Notes under the pieces: generated by a model
Told to the model about the DNA's origin: nothing
What the model saw: only the letters and a program-made list of their open reading frames with translations
Databases searched by the model: none
In this document: positions 25,561-38,776 of the stretch, piece after piece
Position numbering within the stretch: the first letter of the stretch is position 1
Layout: each line of letters starts with the position of its first letter
Position numbers and translations under genes: made by a program
Assembly: GCF_050948175.1 (NCBI RefSeq)
Contig: NW_027490119.1
Coordinates: forward strand, 1,550,001-1,614,000
DNA: 64,000 nt
Origin: Xylocopa sonorina
Taxonomy: Eukaryota > Arthropoda > Insecta > Hymenoptera > Apidae
Direction of reading: 5' to 3'

Positions 25561-27472
25561 CATGTATACCACGCATACACTTCAAATCAATGTAAATTCG
25601 ACACTTCCTTGCTATTAAATAGGGTTTGCAGATGTCTACGTAACGAAACAATAGAGTTCTAATGCCTCTTAAAACGAGATATCGCATCTCATTTCTATGT
25701 TTCATGACAAGATATAATATTCATTGCGAAGTGTCATGTATACCTCGTATTCACTTCAAATGAATGTAAATGCGATAATTCCTTCCTAGGAAATAGCGTT
25801 TCCAGATTTCTAGGTATCGAAGCAATAATGTTCTAATGCTTCTTAAAACGCGATATCGCATCTCATTATCATGTTTCATGATAAGACATAATATTCATTA
25901 GGAAGTGTCATGTATACCTCGCATAAACTTAAAATGAATGTAAATGCGACACTTCCGTGCCAGAATATAGCGTTTGCAGATGTCTACGTATCGAAGCAAT
26001 AGAGTTCTAATGTTTCGTAAATCGCGATATCGCATCACACTTCTACGTTTCGTGATAAGATATAATATTAATTGTGGAGTTTTATGTATACCTCGTATTC
26101 ACTTCAAATGAATGTAACTGCGATACTTCCTTCCTGGCAAGTAGCGTTTCCAGATGTCTACGTGTTGAAGCAATAGAGTTCTAATGCTTCTTAAAACGGG
26201 ATATCGGGACTCATTTCTATGTTTCATGATAAGATTTACTATTAATTGCAAAGTGTTATGTATACCTCGTTTTCACTTCGAAATAATGTAAATCCGACAC
26301 TTCCTTTCTACGAAATAGCGTCTCCAGATGTCTACGCATCGAAGCAATAGAGTGCTAATGCTTCTTAAAACGTGATATCGAATCTCATTTCTATGCTTCA
26401 CGGTAAGATATAATATTCATTGCGAATTGTTATGTATATGTCGTATACACTTCAAAAGATTGTAAATGCGACACTTCATTGCCAGGATATAGCGTTTGTA
26501 GATGTCTACGTATCGAAGCAAGGAATTTCTAATGCTTCTTAAATCGGGATACCGCATCTCATTTCTATGTTCAATGATAAGGTATAATATTCATTGCGAA
26601 GTGTCACTGACACCTCGCATACACTACAAAAGAATGTAAATGCGACACTTCCTTGCTAGGAAGTAGCGTTTGCAGACAACTACGTATCGAAGCAATAGAG
26701 TTCTAATGCTTCAAAAATCGCGATGTCGCATCTCATTTCTATGTTTCATGATAAGATATAATATTCATTGTGGATTGTTATGTATACCTCGTATTCGCTT
26801 CAAAAGATTCAAAATTCTACACTTCCTTGCTAGAAATTAGGGTTTGCAGATGTCTACGTATCGTAGCTAGTGTTCTAATCCTTCTTAAAACGTGATAATG
26901 CATCTCACTTCTATATTTCATGATAAGAGATAGTATCCATTTTGAATTGTCACGTATACCTCGTATTCACTTCAAAAGAATGTAACTGCGACACTTCCCT
27001 GCTATTATATAGCGTTTGCAGATGTCTACACACCGTAGCAATAGAGTTCCAAAGCTTCTTAAAACAAGATATCGCACCTCATTTCCATGTTTCATGATAA
27101 GATATAATATTCATTGCGAAGTATCATGAATACATCGTATTCACTTCAAAAGAATGTAAATGCGACACTTCATTGCTAGGAAGTAGCGTTTGCAGATGTC
27201 TACTTATCGAAGCAATAGATTTCTAATGCTTCTTAAAACGAGATGTCGCATCTCATATCTATGTTTCATGATAAGATATATAATTCATTGCGAAGTGTCA
27301 TGTATACCTCGTATTCACTTCAAATGAATGTAAATGTGACACTTCCTTGTTAGGAAATAGCGTTTGCAGATGTCTACGTATCGAAGCCATTGATTTCTAA
27401 TGCTTCTTAAAATGGGATACCGCATCTCATTTCTCTGTTTCATGATAAGATATAATATTCATTGCGAAGTGT
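25561..27472 (+). repeat. 1,912-bp higher-order unit, copy 1 (11 monomers)
   Basis: Eleven monomers that repeat immediately at 27,473-29,384 with a shift of 1,912 bp (11 x 174 = 1,914). The same private variants appear in the same order, such as TTTCTAGGTATCG, GTTTCGTAAATCG, CACTGACACCTCG and GTCTACACACCG. Few base differences were seen: for example CGTAGCTAGTG here against CGTAGCAAGTG, and CATTATCATG against CATTTTTATG. This is a recent tandem duplication by unequal exchange. Confidence 0.9.
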
Positions 27473-29384
27473 CATGTATACCACGCATACACTTCAAATC
27501 AATGTAAATTCGACACTTCCTTGCTATTAAATAGGGTTTGCAGATGTCTACGTAACGAAACAATAGAGTTCTAATGCCTCTTAAAACGAGATATCGCATC
27601 TCATTTCTATGTTTCATGACAAGATATAATATTCATTGCGAAGTGTCATGTATACCTCGTATTCACTTCAAATGAATGTAAATGCGATAATTCCTTCCCA
27701 GGAAATAGCGTTTCCAGATTTCTAGGTATCGAAGCAATAATGTTCTAATGCTTCTTAAAACGCGATATCGCATCTCATTTTTATGTTTCATGATAAGACA
27801 TAATATTCATTAGGAAGTGTCATGTATACCTCGCATAAACTTAAAATGAATGTAAATGCGACACTTCCGTGCTAGAATATAGCGTTTGCAGATGTCTACG
27901 TATCGAAGCAATAGAGTTCTAATGTTTCGTAAATCGCGATATCGCATCACACTTCTACGTTTCGTGATAAGATATAATATTAATTGTGGAGTTTTATGTA
28001 TACCTCGTATTCACTTCAAATGAATGTAACTGCGATACTTCCTTCCTGGCAAGTAGCGTTTCCATATGTCTACGTGTTGAAGCAATAGAGTTCTAATGCT
28101 TCTTAAAACGGGATATCGGGTCTCATTTCTATGTTTCATGATAAGATTTACTATTAATTGCAAAGTGTTATGTATACCTCGTTTTCTCTTCGAAATAATG
28201 TAAATCCGACACTTCCTTTCTACGAAATAGCGTCTCCAGATGTCTACGCATCGAAGCAATAGAGTGCTAATGCTTCTTAAAACGTGATATCGAATCTCAT
28301 TTCTATGCTTCACGGTAAGATATAATATTCATTGCGAATTGTTATGTATATGTCGTATACACTTCAAAAGATTGTAAATGCGACACTTCATTGCCAGGAT
28401 ATAGCGTTTGTAGATGTCTACGTATCGAAGCAAGGAATTTCTAATGCTTCTTAAATCGGGATACCGCATCTCATTTCTATGTTCAATGATAAGGTATAAT
28501 ATTCATTGCGAAGTGTCACTGACACCTCGCATACACTACAAAAGAATGTAAATGCGACAGTTCCTTGCTAGGAAGTAGCGTTTGCAGACAACTACGTATC
28601 GAAGCAATAGAGTTCTAATGCTTCAAAAATCGCGATGTCGCATCTCATTTCTATGTTTCATGATAAGATATAATATTCATTGTGGATTGTTATGTATACC
28701 TCGTATTCGCTTCAAAAGATTCAAAATTCTACACTTCCTTGCTAGAAATTAGGGTTTGCAGATGTCTACGTATCGTAGCAAGTGTTCTAATCCTTCTTAA
28801 AACGTGATAATGCATCTCACTTCTATATTTCATGATAAGAGATAGTATCCATTTTGAATTGTCATGTATACCTCGTATTCACTTCAAAAGAATGTAACTG
28901 CGACACTTCCCTGCTATTATATAGCGTTTGCAGATGTCTACACACCGTAGCAATAGAGTTCCAAAGCTTCTTAAAACAAGATATCGCACCTCATTTCCAT
29001 GTTTCATGATAAGATATAATATTCATTGCGAAGTATCATGAATACATCGTATTCACTTCAAAAGAATGTAAATGCGACACTTCATTGCTAGGAAGTAGCG
29101 TTTGCAGATGTCTACTTATCGAAGCAATAGATTTCTAATGCTTCTTAAAACGAGATGTCGCATCTCATATCTATGTTTCATGATAAGATATATTATTCAT
29201 TGCGAAGTGTCATGTATACCTCGTATTCACTTCAAATGAATGTAAATGTGACACTTCCTTGTTAGGAAATAGCGTTTGCAGATGTCTACGTATCGAAGCC
29301 ATTGATTTCTAATGCTTCTTAAAATGGGATACCGCATCTCATTTCTCTGTTTCATGATAAGATATAATATTCATTGCGAAGTGT
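27473..29384 (+). repeat. 1,912-bp higher-order unit, copy 2
   Basis: Second copy of the 11-monomer unit. Past 29,384 the next monomer has CTCGTATTCACTTTAAAAG and no longer follows the unit, so there are two copies and not a longer series. Confidence 0.9.
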
Positions 29385-32300
29385 CATGTATACCTCGTAT
29401 TCACTTTAAAAGAATGTAAATGCGTCACTTCCTTGCTAGGAAATAGCGTTTGCAAATGTCTACTTATCGTAGCAATAGAGTTCTAACGATTCTTAATTCG
29501 CTATATCGCATCTCATTTCTATGTTTCATGATAAGATATAATATTCATTGCGAAGTGTCATGAATACCTCGTATTCACTGTAATAGATTGTAATGCGACA
29601 CTTCGTTGCTAGGAAATAGAGTTTCCAGATATCTACGTATCGTAGCAATAGAGTTCTAGTGCTTCTTAAAACGCGATATCGCATCCCACATCTATGTTCC
29701 ATGATCCGATATAATATTCATTGCGAAGTGTCACTTATACCTCGCATACGCTCGAAGAGAATGTAAATGCGACACTTCCTTGCTAGGATATATCATTTGC
29801 AGATGTCTACGTATAGAAGCAATAGAGTTCTAATGCTTCTTGAAACGCGATATCTGCATCACATATCTATGTTTCATGATAAGATATAATATTCATTGCG
29901 ATGTGTCACTTATACCTCGCATACACTTCAAATGAATGTAAATGCGACACTTCCTTGCTAGGAAAGGGCGTTTGCAGATGTCTACGTATCGAGACAATAG
30001 GGTTCTAGTGCTTCTTAAAACGCGATATCGCATCGCACTTCTATGTTTCATGAAAAGATATAATATTCATTGTGACGTGTTATGTATACCTCGTCTGCAC
30101 TTCAAAAGATTGTAAATGCCACTCTTCCTCGCTAGGAAATAGCGTTTCCAGATGCCTACGTATCGAAGCAATAGATTTCTAATGCTTTTTAAAACGCGAT
30201 ATCGCATCTCATTTCTATGTTTCCTGATAAGTTATAATATTCATTGCTAAGTGTCATGTATACCACGTATTCACTTCAGAAGAATGTAAATGCGACACTT
30301 CCTTCCTAGGAAATATCGTTGGCAGATGTCTACGTATCGTAGCAACAGAGTTCTAATGCCTCTTAAAACGGGATACCGCATTTCATTTCTATGTTTCATG
30401 ATAAGATATAGTATTCATTGCGAAGTGTCATGTATACCTCGCATACACTTCAAATGAATGTAAATGCGACACTTGCTTGCTAGGAAATAGCGTTGGCAGA
30501 TGTCTACGCATCGTAGCAATACAGATCTAATGTTTGTTAAAACGCGATATCGCATCTCATTCCTATGTTCCACGTTAAGATATAATATTCATTGCGAAGT
30601 GTCATTTATACCTCGTATTCACTTCAAAAGAATGTAAATGCGACACTTCCTTGCTAGGAAATACCGATTGCAGATGTCTACGTATCGTGGCTATAGAGTT
30701 CTGATGCTTCTCAAATCGCGATACCGCATCTCATTTCTATGTTTCGTGATAAGGTATAATATTTATTGTGGAATGTTATGTATTCCTCGTTTTCGCTTCA
30801 AAAGAATGTAAATGCGACACTTCCTTGCTATTAGATTGCGTTTGCAGATTTCTACTTATCGAAGTAATAGTGTTCTAATGCTTCTTATATCGCGTTAACG
30901 CATGTCATTTCTATGTTTCGTGATAAGGTATAATATTCATCGTGGAGTGTTATGTATATCTCGCATACACTTCAAATGAATGTAAATGCGACACTTCCTT
31001 GCTAGGAAGTAGCGTTTGCAGATGTCTACGTATCGATGCAATAGAGTTCTAACGCTTCTTAAATCGCGATATCGCATCTCATTTCTATGTTTCATGGTAA
31101 GATAAAATAATCATTGCGAAGTGCCACTTATACCTCGCATGCACTTCAGATGAATGTATATGCGGCACTTCCTTTCTAGGAAATAGCGTTTGCAGATATC
31201 TACGTATAGTAGCAATAGGGTTCTAATGCTATTTATATCGCGATATCGCATCACATTTCTAAGTTTCATGATTAGATACAATACTCATTGCGCAGTGTCA
31301 TGTATACCTCGTATTCTCATCAAAAGAATGTAAATGCGACACTTCCTTGCTAGGAAAATGCGTTTAAAAGATGTATACGTATCGAAGCAATAGAGTTGTA
31401 GTGATTCTTATATCGCGATATCGCATCTCATTTCTATGTTTCATGATAGGATATAATATTTATTGCGAAGTGCCACTTATACCTACCAAACACTTCAAAT
31501 GAATGTAAATGCGACACTTCATTGCTAGGAAATAGCGTTTGCAGATGTCTACGTATCGCAGAAACTGTGTTCTAGTGCTTCTCAAAACGCGATATGGCAT
31601 CTCATTTCTATGATTCATGATAAGATATAATATTCATAGCGAAGTGTTATGTATACCTCGCAGACACTTCAAATGTATGTAAATGCGACACATACTTGCC
31701 AGGAAATAGCGTTTGCAGACGTCTCCGTATCGAAGCAATAGAGTTCTAATGCTTCTTAAAACGAGATGTCGCATCTCATTTCTATGTTTCACGATGATAT
31801 ATAATATTCATTGTGCAATGTTATGTATACCTCGCATTGACTTCAAAAGAATGTAAATGCGACACTTCCTTGCTAGGAAATAGCGTTTGCAGATTTCTGC
31901 GTATCGTTGCATTAGATTTCTATTGCATCTCAAAACGCGATATCGCATCTCATTTCTATGTTTCATGAGAACATATAATATTCATTGCGAAGTATTATGT
32001 ATACCTCGCATACACTTCAAAAGAATGTAAATGCGACACTTCCTTGCTAGGAAATAGCTTTTGCAGATGTCTACGTATCGTAGCAATAGAGTTCTAATGC
32101 TTCTTAAATAGCAATATCGCATCTCATTTCTATGTTTCGTGATAAGGTATAATATTCATTGTGGAGTGTCATGTATACCTCGCAATCACTTCAAAAGAAT
32201 GTAAATGCGACACCTCCTTGCTGGGAAATATCGTGTTGCAGATGTCTACGTGTCGAAGCAATAGAGATCAAGTGCATCTAAAAACTTGATATCGCATTAC

Positions 32301-35300
32301 ATTTCTATGTCTAATGATAATATATAATATTCATTGCGAAGTGTTATGTGTTCCTCGTCTACACTTCAATTGAATGTAAATGCAACTCTTCCTTTCTAGG
32401 AAATTATGTTTCCAGATGTCTACGCATCGTAGCAATAGAGTTCAAATGCTTCCTAAAACGCCATATCGCATCTCATTTCTATGTTATAGGATAAGATATA
32501 ATATTCATTGTGGAGTATTATGTATTCCTGGTATTCACTTCAAAAGAATGTCAATGCGACACTTCCTTTCAAGGAAATAGCGCCTGCAGGTGTCTACGTG
32601 TCGTAGCATTAGTGTTCTAATGCTACTAAAAACGCGATATCGCACCTCATTTCTGTGTCTCATGATAAGCTATAATATTCATTGCGACGTGACATGTATA
32701 CCTCGTATTCACTTCAAAAGAATGTAAATGCGACACCTCCTTGCTAGGAAATAAAGTTTCCAGATGTCTAGGTATCGAAACAATAGAGTTCTAATGCTTC
32801 TTAAAACTAGATGTCGCATTTCATTTCGACGTTTCATGAGAAGATATAGTATTTATTGCGGAGTGTCATGTATACCTCGTATTCACTTGAAAAGAATGTA
32901 AATGCGACACTTCCTTGCTAGGAAATAGCGTCTGCAGATGTCTACGTATCGTAGCAATAAAGTTCTAATCCTTCTTAAAACGCAAATCGATCCTCAATTC
33001 TGTGTTTCATGATAAGATATAATATTCATTGTGAAGTGTTATGTATACCTCGTCCACACTTCCTACGAATGTAAATGCGACACTTCCTTGCTTGGAAATA
33101 GCGTTTGCAGATGTCTGCGTATCGAAGCAATAGAGTTCTAATGCTTCTTAAATCGTCATATCGCATCTCATTTCTATGTTTCATGATAAGATATAATATT
33201 CATTGTGTAGTGTTATGTATACCTCGTATTCACTTCAAAAGAATGTAAATGCGACACTTCCTTCCTTGGAAATAGAGTTTGCAGATGTCTCCGTATCGAA
33301 GCAATAGTTTTCTAATGCTTTTTAGATCGCGATATAGCACCGCATTTCTATGTTTCATGATAAGATATAATATTCATTGTGGAGTGTTATGTATACCTCG
33401 TATTCACTTCAAAAGAATGTAAATGCGACACTTCCTTCCTTGGAAATAGCGTTTGCAGATGTTTCCTTATCGAAGCAATAGTTTTCTAATGCTTTTTAGA
33501 ACGCGATATAGCACCTCATTTCTATGTTTCATGAAAAGGTATAATATTCATTGTGGAGTGTTATGTATTCCTCGTATTCACTTCAAAAGAATATAAACGC
33601 GACACTTCCTTGCTATTAAATAGCGTTTGCAGATGTCTACGTATCGTAGCAATAGTGTTCTAATGCTTCTCAAAACGCGATATCGCATATCATTTCTATG
33701 TTTCATGATGAGATATAATATACATTGTGGAGTGTTATGTGTACCTCGTAATCACTTCAAAAGAATGTAAGTGCAACACTTCCTTGACATTAAATTGCGT
33801 TTGCAGATGTCTACGTATCGTAGCAATAGACTTCTAATGCTTTATAAATCGCGATATCGCATCTCATTTCTATGTTTCATGATGAGATATAACATTCATT
33901 GTGGAGTGTTATGTATACGTCGTATTCACTTCAAAAGTATGTAAGTGCAACTCTTCCTCGCTATTAAATAGCGTTTGCAGATGTCTATGTACCGTAGCAA
34001 TAGATTGCTAATGCTTTTTAAATCGCGATATCGCATCTCATTTCTATGGTTCATGACAAGATATAATATTCATTGCGAGGTGTCATGTGTACCTCGTATT
34101 CTCTTCAAGTGAATGTAAATGCGACACTTCCTTCCTAGAAAATAGCATTTGCAGATTTCTACGTATCGAAACAATTGAGTTCTAATGCTTCTTAAAACGA
34201 GATATCGCATCTCATTTCTATGTTTCATGATAAGATATAATATTCATTCTGGGGTGTCATGTATACTTCGTATTCACTTCAAAAGAATGTAAATGCGACA
34301 CTTCCTTTCTAGGACGTTTCCAGATGTCTACGTATCGAAGCAGCAGAGTTCTAATGCTTCTTAAAACAAGATATCGCAACTCATTTCTATGTTTCATGAT
34401 GCGATATAATATTCATTGCGAAGTGTCATGTATACCTCGTATTCACTTGAAGGGAATGTAACTGCGACGCATTCTCGCTACGAAATAGCGTTTCCAGATA
34501 TCTACGTATCCTAGCAATAGAGTTCTAATGCCTCTTAAAACGCGATATGGCATCTCATTTCTATGTCTCATGATAAGATATAATATTTATTGCGAAGTGT
34601 CACGCATACATCGCATACACTTCAAATGAATGTAAATGCGGCACTTCCTTGCTAGGAAATAGCGTTTGCAGATGTCTAAGTGTCGAAGCAATAAAGTTCT
34701 AATGCATCTTAAATCGTGATTTCGCATCTCATTTCTATGTTTCATGATAAGATATAATATTCATTCCGAAGTTTCACGTATTCCTCCTATTCACATCAAA
34801 TGAATGTAAATGCGGCACTTCCTTCCTAGGAAATAGCGTTTGCAGATGTCTACGTATCGTAGCAAGCGTGTTATAATGCTCCTTAAAAAGAGATATCGCA
34901 TCTCATTTCTATGTTTCATGATAACATATAATATTCATTGCGAAGTGTTATGTATACCTCGCATACACTTCAAATGAATGTAAATGCGACACTTCCTTTC
35001 TAGGAAATAGCGTTTGCAGATGTCTACGTATCGATGCAAAGGAATTCTAATGCTTCTTAAAACGAGATATCGCATCTCATTCCTATGTTTCATGGTAAGA
35101 TATATTATTCATTGCGAAGGGTCACGTACACCTCATATCCGCTTCAAAGGAATGTAAACGCGACACTTGCATGCTATGAAATAGCGTTTGCAGATGTCTA
35201 CGTATCATAGAAATGCAGATCTAATGCTTCTTAAAACGCGATATAGCATCTCATTTCTATGTTTCATGATAAGATATAATATACTTTGCGAAGTGTCATG

Positions 35301-35944
35301 TATACCTCGCATACGCTTCAAATGTATGCAAATGCTACAAAAGAATGTAAATGCGACACTTCTTTGCTAGGAAATAGCGTTTCCATATGTCTACGTATCG
35401 AAACAATACAGTTCTAATGCTTCATAAATCGCGATATCGCATATGATTTCTATGTTCCGTGATAAGATATAATATTCATTGCGAAGAGCTATGTATTCCT
35501 CGTCTACACTTCAAATGGATGTGAATGCGACACTTCCTTGCTAGGAAATAGCGTTAGCAGATGTCTACGTTTCGTAGCAATAGATTTCTAATGCTTCTTA
35601 AAACGTGAAATCGCATCTCTTTTCTATGTTTCGTGATAAGATATAATATACCTTGTGCAGTGTCATGTATACCTCGTATTCACCTCAAAAGAATGTAAAT
35701 GCGACACTTCCTTGCCTTGAAATTGCGTTTGCAGATGTCTACGTATCGCACCAATAGAGTTCTAATGCTTCTTAAAACGGGACATCGCATCCCATTTCTA
35801 TGTTTCATGATAGGATATAATATTCAGTTAGGAGGGTTATGTATACCTCGCATACACTTGAAATGAATGTAAATGCGACACTTTCTTGCTAGGAAGTAGC
35901 GTTTGCAGATGACTACGTACCGATGCAATGGAGTTCTAACGTTT
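29385..35944 (+). repeat. 174-bp satellite array, plus-strand section before the 4.1-kb duplication
   Basis: About 38 plus-strand monomers without genes or foreign sequence. Adjacent monomers near 33,257 and 33,431 share CTTCCTTCCTTGGAAATAG and the GTTTTCTAATGC tail at exactly 174 bp spacing, so single-monomer duplication also happens. Several monomers here (33,613, 33,790, 33,958) have a TATTAAAT or CATTAAAT form in place of TAGGAAAT. Confidence 0.93.
31793..32654 (+). repeat. Five-monomer block duplicated 29 kb away (60,941-61,801)
   Basis: Shares GATGATATATAATATTC, CTCGCATTGACTTC, AAATATCGTGTTGCAG, CTTCAATTGAATG, GCCTGCAGGTGTCTACGTG and TGCTACTAAAAACG, in order, with 60,941-61,801 at a constant shift near 29,147 bp. 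Only scattered substitutions were seen. The intervening array does not match at this shift, so this is a copy or transposed block, not a tandem unit. Confidence 0.85.
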
Positions 35945-37202
35945 CTTAAAACGCGATATCGCATCTCATTTCTACGTTTCATGATAAGATACAATATTCA
36001 ATGGGAAGTGTCATGCATACCTCGTTATCGCTTCAAAAGAATGTAATGCTACACTTCCTTGCTAGGAAATAGCGTTGGCAGATGTCTACGTATCGTAGCA
36101 ATAGAGTTCTAATGCTGCTTAAAACGAGATATCGCATCTCATTTCTATGTATCATGATAAGATATACTATTCATTGTGGAGTGTTATGCATACCTCGTAT
36201 TCACTTGAAAAGAATATAAATGCGACACTTCCTTCCTAGGAAATAGAGTTTGCTGATGGCTACGTATCGAAGCAATAGATTTCTAATGCTTCTTAAATCG
36301 CGATATAGCAACTCACTTCTACGTTTCATGATAAGATATAATATTCATTGTGCAGTGCTATGTATATCTCGTCTACACTTCAAATGAATGTAAATGCGAC
36401 ACTTCCCTCCTAGGAACTAGCGTTTGCAGATGTCTACGTATCGAGGCAATAGTGTGCTAATGCCTCTTAAAGCGCCATATCGCACCACATTTCTATGTTT
36501 CATGATAAGATATAATATTCATTGCCAAGTGTCATGTATACCACGTATTCCTTTCAAAAAAATGTAAGTGCGACACTTCCATGCTAGCAAGTAGCGTTTG
36601 CAGATGTCTACGTATCGTGCAATAGGATTCTAATGCTTCTGAAATCGCAATATCGCATCTCATTTCTATGTTTCATGATAAGATATAATATACATCGTGC
36701 AGTGTTATGTATATCTCGTATACACTTTAAATGAATGTAAATGCGACACTTCCATGCAAGCAAGTAGCGTTTGCAATTGTCTACGTAAGAAGCAATAGAG
36801 TTCTAGTGCTTCTTAAAACGCGATATCGCATCTCATTTATATGTTTCATGATAATATATAATATTCATAGTGGAGTGTTATGTATACCTCCTATTCACTT
36901 CAAAGGAATGTAAATGCGACACTTCCTTGCTAGGAAATAGCGTTTGCAGATGTCTACGTATCGTAGCAATAGAGTTTTAATGCTTTTTAAACCGCGATAT
37001 CGCATCTCATTACTATGTTTCGTGATAAGGTTTAATATCCATGGTGCAGTGTTATGTATACCTCGAATTCGCTTCAAAAGAATGTAAATGCGACACTTCC
37101 TTGCTAGGAAATAGCGTTTGCAGATGTCTACGTATCGTAGCAACAGAGTTCTAATGCTTCTTAAAGCGCGATATCGCATCTCATTTCCATGTTTCATGAT
37201 AA
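35945..37202 (+). repeat. Plus-strand satellite, left arm of composite unit copy 1
   Basis: About seven ordinary plus-strand monomers. The last breaks off after TTTCATGATAA, where the strand changes. No gene. Confidence 0.92.
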
Positions 37203-37212
37203 TACTACTACA

Positions 37213-37938
37213 TCCTAGCAAGAATGTGCAGCATTTACAATCTTTCGAAGTGAACACGATGTATACATGACACTTCGCAAAAAATATTATATCTTATCAT
37301 GAAACATAGAAATAAGATGCGATATTGCGTTTTAAGAAGTATTAAAACACTATTACTTCGATACGTAGACATCTGGAAACGCAATTTCCTAGCAAGGAAG
37401 TGTCGCACTTCCTTTTTTTTGAAAGCAATACGAGGCATACATGACACTTCGCAATGAATATTATATCTTATCATGAAAGATTGAAATGAGATGCGATATG
37501 GCGATTTAAGAAGCATTAGAACTCTAGTTCTTCGAGACGTAGACATGTGCAAACACTATTTCCCTCCAAGCAAGTGTCGCATTTACATTCTTTTGAAGTG
37601 AATACGAGGTATACGTAACACTCCACAATGAATATTATATCTTATCACGAAATATAGAAATGAGATGCAATATCGCGATTTAAGAAGCGTTAGAACACTA
37701 TTGCCTCGATACGTAGACATCTGGAAACGCTACTTCCTAGCAGGGAATTGTCGCATTTACATTAATTTGTAGTGAGTACGAGGAGTACATAACACTTCGC
37801 AATGAATATTATATCTTATCATGAAATATTGAAATGTGATGCGATATCTCGTTTTAACAAGCGTTAGAACACTATTACTTATTTACATTCATTTGAAGTG
37901 AGTACGAGGAGTACATAACAATTCGCAATGAATATTAT
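37213..37938 (-). repeat. Inverted satellite block, copy 1
   Basis: The satellite is on the minus strand here: the plus strand reads CTTATCATGAAACATAG and CATTTACATTC instead of their complements. It covers about four monomers and is one of only two inverted stretches in the window. The switch falls at 37,203-37,212 in a short filler (TACTACTACA). One monomer lacks about 48 bp near 37,880, where the TACGTA and TTCCTAGCAAGGAA boxes are missing. A T-run follows CACTTCC near 37,413. The block ends at GAATATTAT against the foreign insert. Confidence 0.92.
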
Positions 37939-38167
37939 GACGTCATGCGCACCGCCTTCCACCCTCTGGCGCCAACCACCATCCGCAGCATCCACAACCG
38001 GGACACCGGTCTTCCGCCAGCACCGGTATCCGGATCCTCCATACACGGGCCGCACGACGATTCGACGCCCCAAGACGAGGAGACAACGCCACGAGGACGA
38101 GGAATACCTCTCCACCTACGAATCCCAATTACCTGCGTTCACACAACCATACGCTTATTTCTCATAA
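37937..38167 (+). pseudogene. Truncated open frame at the left end of the insert
   Basis: An open frame reads from the satellite junction into the insert and ends at TAA (38,165-38,167). About 75 residues are encoded by the insert. It is rich in Pro, Arg and Thr, with RRPKTRRQRHEDEEYL near the middle and a Tyr/Phe-ending tail. Its beginning is cut off by the junction, so the ATG at 37,937 is probably accidental. If the insert is a retroelement this would be the C-terminal end of its last protein, 78 bases before the candidate LTR. I do not recognise the family; another plus frame is open in parallel, so coding status is doubtful. Confidence 0.3.
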
Positions 38168-38280
38168 CGCGATTCTAGATTAAGCACTGTACACAAATCA
38201 TGTACATACACAATCCAACACACACCAAGATTTGAGCGAATATTTGTACAGTCATAATTTCTAAGACATATAGAATATAA

Positions 38281-38470
38281 GCTGCGAGGCGCGCCCGCGC
38301 GCACTCGACGCTCGCGGCTCACGCTGAACGCGAGCCGCACCCCACTCCGACCGGCCGCCCCACCGCGAGGGCCGGCGGCCGCCCCACTACGACCGTACGC
38401 CCCACTCGAAGGGCCCAGCGACTCGCGGGCCGCGCGACCCAAGGAGGTCGCGGACGCGCCACCGAGAGAT
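38281..38470. other. Very GC-rich tract with short imperfect repeats, copy 1
   Basis: A tract of mostly G and C inside an otherwise AT-rich window. CCCCACT or CCCCACC recurs about every 20-24 bases between 38,339 and 38,415, usually followed by a CGACCG- or CGAGGG-like segment. A hairpin with 7-bp arms GCGGCTC (38,314-38,320) and GAGCCGC (38,332-38,338) lies at its left. Such composition is seen in some LTRs and CpG-rich promoters. Confidence 0.6.
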
Positions 38471-38543
38471 CAATTCCATCGAGTCCCATCTCGGACACAG
38501 TTCTAATCTCAACTCCGAATCGAGCAATACGCTCCTCTGCTAC

Positions 38544-38556
38544 GAGCTGTCAGCTC
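38544..38556. other. Perfect hairpin GAGCTG-T-CAGCTC
   Basis: Six-base arms around a single T, 13 bases in all. It sits in the transition from the GC-rich tract to AT-rich sequence. Function unknown; the duplicate is at 42,673-42,685. Confidence 0.5.
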
Positions 38557-38776
38557 TCATGCAGCCGACTGTATCGCATCTCCTTTAGCGGAGTCCTTAT
38601 TGTAACTTAGTTCTATTTCTATTTCAATATATATCTTTAGTTGATAACTTAAACAAAGTATAGTGTAGTAGGATAGTGATATTATAGAATATACTCTTCT
38701 TTTACCAAATCTAAGTCTCTTTATTCGATTACAAGTTCCTTAAATTCTATTCCACGTGTACGCTTGCGATTCTTGT

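Larger units (their letters stand above)
38245..38733 (+). repeat. Candidate LTR, copy 1
   Basis: A 489-bp stretch beginning TGTACAG and ending GATTACA, so with the TG...CA ends usual for LTRs. It has a TATA-like TATAA at 38,276-38,280, a GC-rich middle and an AT-rich right third. Against it: the part left of the TATA-like site would be very short, no clear polypurine tract precedes it, no tRNA-complementary primer site starting TGG follows, and there is no second copy at LTR spacing. The ends are therefore a guess. Confidence 0.25.

Noticed and set aside
34305..34325. Five-base loss after CTTTCTAGG as a distinct site
   Set aside because: A single small deletion in one monomer; not different from ordinary satellite variation.
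36895..37552. Minus-strand open frames of 105-120 codons, duplicated at 41,024-41,681
   Set aside because: They are satellite monomers read in phase; the same 58-residue pattern occurs throughout the array. No start context or conserved domain, and one crosses the orientation switch.
37966..37985. Primer-binding site for tRNA-Lys (TGGCGCC) at the insert's left part
   Set aside because: Only the first seven or so bases fit; the following bases do not, and it lies upstream of the candidate LTR rather than just after it.
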